A DNA stretch of 19,301 bases, from the NCBI GenBank assembly GCA_036499165.1, contig DASYEE010000138.1:1-19301 (forward strand), in the 5' to 3' direction. Each line of letters opens with the position of its first letter. Position 1 is the stretch's first letter. Under the pieces are notes generated by a model, which saw only the letters and a program-made list of their open reading frames with translations, was not told the origin of the DNA and ran no database searches. The translations under genes were made by a program, and so were the position numbers. Shown piece after piece: positions 1-5,681 of the stretch. This DNA comes from Galbitalea sp036499165. GTDB taxonomy: Bacteria > Actinomycetota > Actinomycetes > Actinomycetales > Microbacteriaceae.

Positions 1-1520
1 CTCGCGGCATCGGAAGCGCCGGCGGCCTCGCGCTAGTTCTAGCCTCCCTTGCGTCTGGCCTCGCAAACACGGGGTCGTCATCAGAGCTGACCGCCGATCA
101 GCTCGAGAAGGTCAATGCTGCCGCCGGCCACCTCACGGCAGCGGGGCTATCGAAGATGTTCAAGACCTCCGAGAACTCCGTAGACGGACTCACCAACTCG
201 ACCCGCATCTTCAAACAAGCGCTCGACGATTCCTTCTCAGGTGACTTCACGAAGAACAACTCGGCATCGTACAAGTGGATTGACGGCCTGTCGTTCGGCA
301 TGGTGCACCTCTCCGACGGGTACAAGACCAACGAGGCGCAGTTCAAGCAGCTCGGGACCACCCTTGCCAACATCTCATCCACCGACTTCATCACGGCAAC
401 CAACCAGTTCGCCGTCATGGCGAAGGCCGCGGGAGGTACTGACGATTCATATCAGGAGCTCTTCAAGGCAATGCCGGACTACAAAGCCAAGCTCGAAGCC
501 CTCGCCGCCGCGCAGGGCGTCACCCTGACCCAGCAGCAACTTCAAAATCTCGCCGTGGGCAAGGGCACGCTCGCGCAGACGATCGCCTATCAAACAGCGC
601 AGGGTCTCGTCACGAAGACGGAGGACCTTGGCGCGGCTGCGACTGACGCGTCCGGGCAAATCTCCGACCTGTCGTCACAGATTCAGGACTTCGGGAAAGC
701 GAACCTCGACAGCCGCTCCGCGGAACGCGACTTCCAAGCCGCCGTCGACGACGTCTCCTCCACGCTGAAGCAGCAGGAGGACCAGTACAAGTCCACCCAC
801 AAGACCCTCAAAGGCTTCACCGCGTCGCTCGACATCAACACCGAATCAGGCCGGGCCAACCAAGCCGCAGTCGACAACATCGCGAAGACCGCATTCGCCG
901 CATCGGCCGCGATCCTCACCCAGACGGGCTCGCAGGAGGACGCGACAAAGGCAATCGCTGACGGTCGATCGGCGCTGATCACCCAGCTCGCCCAGTTCGG
1001 TATCACCGGGAAGGCGGCGCAGTCGTACGCCGACAACCTCGGCCTCATTCCCGGGAAGGTCACCACGGCGGTCGCGGTTTCTGGCCTCGATACGGCGAAC
1101 TCCGCGATCAAGCACTTCATCACCACGTGGAATGGGAAGACCATCACGGTTGATGTCGACGGACGCATGAGGCTCCCGAACGGGCAGATCATGCGCGCAC
1201 ACGGTGGCATCCTGCCAGGCGCGCCGTCAGCGAAGGACAACCTCCTCATCCACGCCGCCTCGGGTGAGTTCATCACAAACGCGGCCGCCACGTCTCTCCC
1301 GGCGAACCGTGCCGCGCTCGAGTACATGAACGCGGGCAACGACATCAGCGGATGGGCCTCGAAATCCTCACCAACCTACACACCCACGTCGGTGTCGCAC
1401 TACGCGTCGACAAAGCACCTCGAGCAGAGCATCAGCTTCGTCAACCCGGTCACGCAGGACCCCCGGCAGAGCGCCGCTGAAGCCGCGCAGGTACTCGCAG
1501 CCATGGCGGTGGTCCTGTAG
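1..1520 (+). CDS. Phage tail tape measure protein, C-terminal part (5' end outside window)
   Basis: This is the C-terminal half of a tape measure protein, the long coiled protein that sets siphovirus tail length and passes through the tail during DNA injection. The frame is open from base 3 with no stop, so the gene starts upstream; the ATG at 156 is internal. Near the left edge there is a short Ala/Leu/Gly-rich hydrophobic stretch (about bases 24-74), common in tape measures. The body is Ala/Gln/Ser/Thr-rich and mainly helical. Near the end the segment around 1198-1290 reads AHGGILPGAPSAKDNLL followed by ASGEFITNA, a signature often seen in actinophage tape measures, and the tail ends in an Ala-rich helix. 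The C-terminus therefore looks natural. Distal tail or tail-fibre genes, expected next in an intact prophage, are absent; unrelated genes follow, suggesting a prophage remnant. Family assignment is by remembered motif, not by search. Confidence 0.82.
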   Translation, partial: RGIGSAGGLALVLASLASGLANTGSSSELTADQLEKVNAAAGHLTAAGLSKMFKTSENSVDGLTNSTRIFKQALDDSFSGDFTKNNSASYKWIDGLSFGMVHLSDGYKTNEAQFKQLGTTLANISSTDFITATNQFAVMAKAAGGTDDSYQELFKAMPDYKAKLEALAAAQGVTLTQQQLQNLAVGKGTLAQTIAYQTAQGLVTKTEDLGAAATDASGQISDLSSQIQDFGKANLDSRSAERDFQAAVDDVSSTLKQQEDQYKSTHKTLKGFTASLDINTESGRANQAAVDNIAKTAFAASAAILTQTGSQEDATKAIADGRSALITQLAQFGITGKAAQSYADNLGLIPGKVTTAVAVSGLDTANSAIKHFITTWNGKTITVDVDGRMRLPNGQIMRAHGGILPGAPSAKDNLLIHAASGEFITNAAATSLPANRAALEYMNAGNDISGWASKSSPTYTPTSVSHYASTKHLEQSISFVNPVTQDPRQSAAEAAQVLAAMAVVL

Positions 1521-1540
1521 GGGATCTGGAGTCACCGCAG

Positions 1541-1546
1541 TAGGGT
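1541..1546 (+). promoter_or_regulatory. Candidate -10 box TAGGGT for a leaderless start at 1552
   Basis: TAGGGT fits the actinobacterial TANNNT -10 consensus and ends 5 nt before the ATG at 1552. No Shine-Dalgarno sequence lies between them, so a leaderless mRNA starting at or next to the ATG is the simplest reading. No good -35 hexamer is visible. Confidence 0.45.
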
Positions 1547-1551
1547 GTCGC

Positions 1552-2427
1552 ATGACCGATTCTGAAAGGGACGCACCGACCTGGGAAGAGAAGGACGCCC
1601 GCTACTTCATGGAGAAGCTGACGGGCGCGACTGTCACGCAGGCCGACTTCAACGGGCACCCGCCTGGCATGCCAGATTGGAAGGTCGAATACCGGGACGG
1701 GGCCCTCGGCTGGATCGAGGTGATCCGCGCAACCGAGCAGGACAGCGAACATTTGCTTATCAGGCTCGCGAAGGACGGCGAGTGGGATCACGCGCCGGGC
1801 AACTGGTCATGGAGCATCGTCGTGGACGACGCACGACAACTGTCGTTGCTTCGCCCCATCAGTCAGGCCGCTCTGCGACTCATCGAAGCTCAGGGTGACG
1901 TGAACTTTCAGTCCACGGATTGGTTTCTGACGAGCACGGACAATGCGATCGAGAAGTTCCGGTCAAATCCGCCGAGACAGATCACCGTCCGACCCGACGC
2001 GCGCCACGACGACGGCTACTCCTACATCAATTGGGCAGCGTATCCCGGTCCATCGACCATTGAGACATCGGGCGAACACGTGTCAGATCTGCTCGATTTG
2101 GAGATCGCGACGCCAAACCTCCAACGGCACATAGCCAAGTTAGAACGACAGGCTGGCGATGAACGCCACCTGTACATCCGCGCAGAGCAGTCGGATCTCG
2201 GAAACTCACTCTGGATGGCGGGGGTATTCGATCGCGAAATGGTGCCCACTCGGACCCCAACGGTCCCCGCCACCATCAGCCACTTGTGGCTCGTGGATCT
2301 GTTCAGCCTTCGGTTTTTCATCTGGGAGCGTACGACGGGATGGCATTACATCGATTCTCATGAAGAAAAGGAGGTAGTGCTACCGGGCCTCGTCCCGCTT
2401 GATCTCCCGCACGCGGCCACGAGGTAG
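1552..2427 (+). CDS. Uncharacterised 291-aa protein with a faint nuclease-like core
   Basis: I do not recognise a named family. The protein is soluble, rich in acidic residues and tryptophan, with no signal peptide or membrane segment. Residues 12-60 run from a helix (WEEKDARYFMEKL) through HPPGMPDWKVEYRDG to the strand WIEVIRAT. This resembles the start of some restriction-endonuclease-like folds, where a conserved Asp (here D42) precedes a beta-strand ending in E-V-x (E55), but the usual lysine of the E-x-K pair is Ile57, so activity is doubtful. The C-terminal third (strands with WLVDLFSLRFFIWER and GWHYID) gives no clue. It has its own -10 box, starts 31 nt after the tape measure stop and is followed by another solo gene, so it may be a cargo gene at a phage boundary. 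Start chosen at ATG 1552 from promoter spacing. Confidence 0.72.
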   Translation: MTDSERDAPTWEEKDARYFMEKLTGATVTQADFNGHPPGMPDWKVEYRDGALGWIEVIRATEQDSEHLLIRLAKDGEWDHAPGNWSWSIVVDDARQLSLLRPISQAALRLIEAQGDVNFQSTDWFLTSTDNAIEKFRSNPPRQITVRPDARHDDGYSYINWAAYPGPSTIETSGEHVSDLLDLEIATPNLQRHIAKLERQAGDERHLYIRAEQSDLGNSLWMAGVFDREMVPTRTPTVPATISHLWLVDLFSLRFFIWERTTGWHYIDSHEEKEVVLPGLVPLDLPHAATR

Positions 2428-2452
2428 AAGCTTCCGGGCGATTGGGCCGCAA

Positions 2453-2458
2453 TAAGCT
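2453..2458 (+). promoter_or_regulatory. Candidate -10 box TAAGCT for a leaderless start at 2465
   Basis: TAAGCT matches TANNNT and is followed by 6 nt (ggcgcg) and then the ATG at 2465. There is no Shine-Dalgarno site, consistent with leaderless transcription starting at the ATG. Confidence 0.5.
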
Positions 2459-2464
2459 GGCGCG

Positions 2465-3157
2465 ATGGTAGACAAGTTGGAGGACTCACTCCCTGCTGCG
2501 CGCGGAATAATCAACCGTGAATCCGCGATCAACAAAGCCACGGAAGCACGCCAAGCCATGACCGGACTCGCCTTCGCGGCGTTCGGCCACCGCCAAGAAA
2601 TTTCGATCGCGTCGATGTCCCTCATGTCTGTGCTTACACGGGCCCATGCGTTCCACGAGGGCGCGGTAGATGCTCTGCGATCCGACAACCCTTTTGCGGC
2701 ATTCACCCTCTTGAGGAGCTACGCAGAGAACGCCGCGCTTCTCGTCTGGCTCAAACATCATCCTGATGATCTCAATCGCCTATACCCCCAGGCCCCGCCC
2801 GACGCGCGATTCGCGATCGGCAAGCTGCTGAACTTTGCACAGGCACGCCTCCTGGGATTCAGTGGCGTGTATGAACAACTCAGCGGCTTCGCCCACCCGA
2901 GTGCGGCGACCGCGATGACGCCTTGGCGAGCGGCCGGCGAGGACAATCGCAAAGTCAATTGGACATCAGCGCCGGCGTTCAAGAATGACGGCGACTTCAT
3001 GATCGCCGGTATGTGGGCGGTGGAGCTGGCCGAAGCGAATGGACATCTCTGGGCGGAGTGCTGGACGGCATATTTCGGCGAGTCCCCTACGGCGGCAGTA
3101 CCGGGAAAGTGGGTATCTCAGGGTCCGAAAAACTCCGCTGCTCCGCAGCGAGGGTAG
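2465..3157 (+). CDS. Uncharacterised 230-aa helical protein (DUF5677-like look)
   Basis: No function can be assigned. The protein is predicted almost wholly helical. Residues 50-100 form amphipathic helices with R59, H61, H64 and then FTLLRSYAENAALLVWLKHHP (R84, E88), a pattern seen in bacterial proteins of the DUF5677-like type in which an Arg and Glu on one helix are conserved. Residues 131-150 carry Y136-EQLS and then GFAHPSA (H144), a second motif typical of that kind of protein, followed by a Trp-rich region to residue 203. The last 25 residues look disordered. It starts 37 nt after the upstream gene, but its own -10 box suggests separate transcription. HEPN-type RNase activity is a possible guess given the helical bundle, but the expected R-polar-x(3-5)-H motif is not convincingly present. 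Confidence 0.72.
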   Translation: MVDKLEDSLPAARGIINRESAINKATEARQAMTGLAFAAFGHRQEISIASMSLMSVLTRAHAFHEGAVDALRSDNPFAAFTLLRSYAENAALLVWLKHHPDDLNRLYPQAPPDARFAIGKLLNFAQARLLGFSGVYEQLSGFAHPSAATAMTPWRAAGEDNRKVNWTSAPAFKNDGDFMIAGMWAVELAEANGHLWAECWTAYFGESPTAAVPGKWVSQGPKNSAAPQRG

Positions 3158-3253
3158 CTCCGACGCGACTAGTTGCTGCGGCCTGCTCCACAAATCACCG
3201 CCACATCTGATGACGGGGACGCGGCTGTGGGGCGGCGGCGGGACGAACGGTCG
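3158..3253. other. Short convergent spacer, nothing recognised
   Basis: This 96-bp stretch separates the plus-strand gene ending at 3157 from the minus-strand gene ending at 3254. It has no clear terminator hairpin with a T-tract and no other motif that I can support. Confidence 0.4.
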
Positions 3254-3802
3254 CTACCTGTCGCGCGTTATTACGCCGTCTAGGCCGCGGTCGGGGTGAT
3301 AGGTCCATTGGATCGAGTAGTTGCTCCAAGCTTCCTGTTGCCGGCCGTCCAGTGACGAAGTCTGCTCAATGTGCGACACGATGCTCTGCGGCATCTTGAG
3401 TGATGTCTCGATGCATGTCCAGTTGTCCAACGAGATCCCCGAAGCATCATCATTGCCCTGACCGTTGAGCGTCAGCGTGTAACCGCCGTCGCCGAGCAGA
3501 GCATCGTCGTCTCCGGGAATAGAGCACCCGCTGAGCATCCGGCTTAAGTCCAATGCGCCGGCTACCTTCTCGGCGTGTGCCCTGGTGGCCGCGCTGGCAT
3601 GTGCACTCGCTGCAGTGACAATCCCTATGCCGAGTGTCACGCCCGCGCCGATCGCGATCCCGACAACGCCCGTGATGACGGGCAGAGCCCACGTCCATGG
3701 GCTCTTGCGCGCGCTCCATGACGCCGGATCTGCGGGCGTGGACTGGATGGACCCCCTAAGTGCCTCTGGATCGGGCAGCTCGTGCGCGTTACCGTCTGTC
3801 AT
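3254..3802 (-). CDS. Single-pass membrane protein with extracytoplasmic domain, unknown function
   Basis: The 182-aa product has a short cytosolic N-terminus rich in Pro, Asp and Ser (residues 1-35), one strong membrane segment at about 36-65 (starting WTWALPVITGVVGIAIGAG), and a C-terminal domain that should lie outside the membrane. The outer domain contains exactly two cysteines (C93 and C130), which could form one disulfide. There is no lipobox, so it is a membrane-anchored protein and not a lipoprotein. The layout (polar N-terminus, single helix, small disulfide domain) is common for lineage-specific actinobacterial envelope proteins; no family is recognised. The ATG at 3802 is supported by a -10 box exactly 6 nt upstream on the minus strand. 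It converges on the 230-aa gene and shows no operon partner. Confidence 0.72.
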   Translation of the reverse strand: MTDGNAHELPDPEALRGSIQSTPADPASWSARKSPWTWALPVITGVVGIAIGAGVTLGIGIVTAASAHASAATRAHAEKVAGALDLSRMLSGCSIPGDDDALLGDGGYTLTLNGQGNDDASGISLDNWTCIETSLKMPQSIVSHIEQTSSLDGRQQEAWSNYSIQWTYHPDRGLDGVITRDR

Positions 3803-3808
3803 GACGTG

Positions 3809-3814
3809 AGCGTA
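3809..3814 (-). promoter_or_regulatory. Candidate -10 box TACGCT for a leaderless start at 3802
   Basis: On the minus strand TACGCT is followed by 6 nt (cacgtc) and then ATG. The spacing matches leaderless promoters seen elsewhere in this window, and no Shine-Dalgarno site is present. Confidence 0.45.
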
Positions 3815-4054
3815 CCGACAAAAGGGTCGTCTCAGTCGCCCCAGTGTGGGGGCGTCGCTGTGACGTTCGCGGAAGACGGAAACTCGACCAGTCCGCAGGG
3901 AGTCCGCAGGACATCCGATTCAGCACGCTCCCCGCCTGTCATGGGCAACGGTCGATCCCAGCAAATACAAGGGAGACAACCACCGACTACCACGAGCAAT
4001 AACATGTGGAGAGTACGAGCTGTACTTCTCGGTCTAAGCACCGGCAGGCACGAA

Positions 4055-4088
4055 AAAGGGCCGCACCCCCCACGGGGTGCGGCCCTTT
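4055..4088 (-). terminator. Strong intrinsic terminator (15-bp perfect stem)
   Basis: AAAGGGCCGCACCCC (4055-4069) pairs perfectly with 4074-4088 around a 4-nt loop. Read on the minus strand the stem runs into five Ts, so it fits termination of the minus-strand operon whose last gene stops at 4267, about 180 bases upstream in that direction. The plus-strand T-tract is shorter (three Ts), so plus-strand activity would be weaker. Confidence 0.85.
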
Positions 4089-4116
4089 CGCGTGCCCGAT
4101 CGAGCCCTGCCACCAT

Positions 4117-4196
4117 CGCAAAGTCGGAATTTGCGGCGACACGCCGCGGCGTCCGCGCGAACACACCGTGCAAGCACCGCCAGTTCCGACTTTGCG
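4117..4196. repeat. 80-bp unit with 13-bp perfect terminal inverted repeats
   Basis: CGCAAAGTCGGAA at 4117-4129 is the exact reverse complement of 4184-4196. Between them lies a GC-rich core with a perfect 12-bp palindrome ACGCCGCGGCGT at 4141-4152. The unit is intergenic and encodes nothing obvious. Its ends loosely resemble those of the two units near 18790-19108 (shared core AAA-C/G-TC-GGAA). It could be a dispersed palindromic repeat or a small non-autonomous element; a regulatory site is the alternative. Confidence 0.6.
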
Positions 4197-4205
4197 CACG
4201 GACCG

Positions 4206-4254
4206 GAGGTGGGATGGATGCGAGCAGTTAGCGAGGTGGGATAGAGGCGAGCAG
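4206..4254. repeat. Two imperfect 22-bp direct repeats
   Basis: GAGGTGGGAT at 4206-4215 recurs at 4233-4242, each followed by a 12-nt block ending GCGAGCAG, with two mismatches over 22 bp and a 27-bp period. They lie just downstream of the minus-strand operon end. Role unknown; slippage or a short duplication would explain them. Confidence 0.55.
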
Positions 4255-4266
4255 GGCGGCGGGGCG

Positions 4267-5295
4267 CTAGGCGTCGAGCAGTCCGAACGCGACGAGGCTC
4301 TCCGCCGTGGCGACGATGGCATCCTCGTTGGAGCGAGGTTCCCAGCCGAGCAGCGTGCGCGCCTTCTCGTTGCTCGCGTTCTTCACCTTGCCGAGCTGGG
4401 GCACGAGCTCGCGCAGCTGTGGGGAGACGATGCCGCCGATGCGAACCAGCCAGTTGGGAAGGACCCTGGTCGGAACCCTGGCTGCCGACTCCCCCATCCG
4501 ATTCCGGAGGACGGCCGCCATCTCTGGCATCGACATGGCATCGCCCGCGATAGCGAGAAAACGTTGGCCGGATGCCGCGGGGCTGGTCATGGCGCGAAGG
4601 TGCAGGTCGGCGACATCCCGGACATCCACGATTCCGAATGAGAGCTGCGGAATGCCGGGCATCGCACCCTTCATCAGGGTGACGGCGAGCTGAACCGAAG
4701 TCGACACGTCGTGCCCGAGGACCGGCCCAAGGATGCCGACCGGATTGATGACGGCGAGCTCGAGTCCGGCGCCCTCATTCTCGATGAAGTCCCACGCCGC
4801 GCGCTCGGCGATTGTCTTCGACTTCACGTACGCGGTGACCTCGTCGGTCGGGTCGGTCCAGTCTTCCTCGCTGAACCGACGACCGGTGGGTGGTGCGCTG
4901 TAGCCGATCGCGGCGAACGATGAGGTGAGCACCACGCGCTTCACCTTCGCATCGCGCGCCGCTCGGAGGACGCGGAGGGCTCCGTCTCGCGCCGGAACAA
5001 TCAGGTCATCTTCGTTCTTCGGCTGAGCAGCGGGGAACGGCGACGCAACGTGGAGCACGTAGTCGCAACCCGCGACCGCGTCGGCCCAGCCCGCGTCCGA
5101 AGCCAAGTCTGCGGCAAAGAAGGTGAGGCCGCTGGTGTCGGCTCCGGCCGCCACGAGCATCGCGCGCACATCCGCCTCCCTCGCGAGCGAACGCACTGTG
5201 GTTCGCACCGTGTGCCCCGCCGCGAGAAGTTGAAGGATGCAGTGTGCACCCACGAATCCGGATCCGCCTGTCACCAGGACCGTCGAGTTGCTCAC
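4267..5295 (-). CDS. NAD(P)-dependent extended SDR (dihydroflavonol-4-reductase-like)
   Basis: This 342-aa protein belongs to the extended short-chain dehydrogenase/reductase superfamily, close in pattern to dihydroflavonol-4-reductase/aldehyde reductase-type enzymes that reduce a carbonyl with NAD(P)H. The Rossmann motif TGGSGFVGAH follows the first strand VLVT. Residues further on read YVLHVASPF (substrate-side loop), VLTSSFAAIGY (catalytic Ser strand) and TAYVKSKTIAE, giving the Y-x-x-x-K catalytic pair; INPVGILGPVLG is also typical. I place the start at GTG 5295, where the dinucleotide-binding strand begins at once; the longer frame back to 5442 would overlap the upstream gene and add an unrelated N-terminus. 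GTG overlaps the upstream TGA in a GTGA junction, so translation is probably coupled. The natural substrate cannot be told. Confidence 0.88.
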   Translation of the reverse strand: MSNSTVLVTGGSGFVGAHCILQLLAAGHTVRTTVRSLAREADVRAMLVAAGADTSGLTFFAADLASDAGWADAVAGCDYVLHVASPFPAAQPKNEDDLIVPARDGALRVLRAARDAKVKRVVLTSSFAAIGYSAPPTGRRFSEEDWTDPTDEVTAYVKSKTIAERAAWDFIENEGAGLELAVINPVGILGPVLGHDVSTSVQLAVTLMKGAMPGIPQLSFGIVDVRDVADLHLRAMTSPAASGQRFLAIAGDAMSMPEMAAVLRNRMGESAARVPTRVLPNWLVRIGGIVSPQLRELVPQLGKVKNASNEKARTLLGWEPRSNEDAIVATAESLVAFGLLDA

Positions 5296-5681
5296 GAGGT
5301 CAAGAATCGCACGAAATGCGACCGGTGCAACACCGTCAACAGCCGCCTCTGCGATGGCGTGAATGCGGAGAGCCCGGTCGCGGTATCCACCGGCTCGATC
5401 GACGTCACCACGTGGTCGGTGCCTTTGTACCTGAGGACACACCCGCCCGCGGCAATCACGTTGCGATACCAGTCCACTTTGTCGCCGTAGGTCAGCTCGA
5501 TCATGAATCCGCCAGGGGTCGGCTGGATGATGATGGGCGTCTCGTAGGTTCTGCCGCTCCTGCGCCCAACGTGCCGAACGAGCGAGAACGGGCCGACGCC
5601 TCGACGCGCCATCCTCAGCGTCAGGGGGTTGAGCGTGTGCTTCAGCAACGCGCCGCGCGCCCGGGCCAAGGATGCGGCCAC
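5292..5681 (-). CDS. Nitroreductase-family deazaflavin (F420)-dependent oxidoreductase
   Basis: The 129-aa product fits the small split-barrel family of F420H2-dependent reductases (Ddn-like, Pfam F420H2 quinone reductase/DUF385), which use reduced deazaflavin F420 to reduce quinones, nitro compounds or other acceptors. Diagnostic segments are VRHVGRRSGRTYETP, the phosphate-side loop of this family, and YGDKVDWYRNVIAAGGC in the middle, both where expected; length also fits. The start is taken as GTG 5681, which overlaps the last base of the glnE stop (TAGTG); the longer frame to 5915 is simply glnE read in another frame. Its stop overlaps the SDR start. Co-transcription with an SDR may mean a shared redox role, but that is inference. 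Some family members bind other flavins, so F420 use is not proven. Confidence 0.87.
   Translation of the reverse strand: MAASLARARGALLKHTLNPLTLRMARRGVGPFSLVRHVGRRSGRTYETPIIIQPTPGGFMIELTYGDKVDWYRNVIAAGGCVLRYKGTDHVVTSIEPVDTATGLSAFTPSQRRLLTVLHRSHFVRFLTS

Larger units (their letters stand above)
3803..4266. other. Gene-poor spacer with repeats and a terminator
   Basis: No convincing gene lies here; the open frames that cross it have no family resemblance and run into neighbouring antisense frames. Contents seen: the promoter at 3809-3814, an 11-bp-period tandem duplication of AGTCCGCAGG at 3890-3899 and 3901-3910, a strong hairpin at 4055-4088, an inverted-repeat unit at 4117-4196, and two imperfect 22-bp direct repeats at 4206-4254. 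No tRNA or tmRNA that might serve as a phage attachment site was found. Confidence 0.6.

Noticed and set aside
2639..2656. R59-AHAF-H64 in the 230-aa protein as a HEPN RNase motif
   Set aside because: The residue after Arg is Ala where a polar residue is usual, and the motif lies in the N-terminal half where the HEPN motif is normally near the C-terminal helix.
3782..4641. Plus-strand open frames covering the spacer and the end of the SDR gene
   Set aside because: They cross the terminator hairpin and inverted repeats, have no start signals and turn into SDR antisense.
5296..5442. Longer N-terminus for the SDR protein
   Set aside because: It would overlap the reductase gene by about 150 bp and put 49 unrelated residues before the dinucleotide-binding strand.
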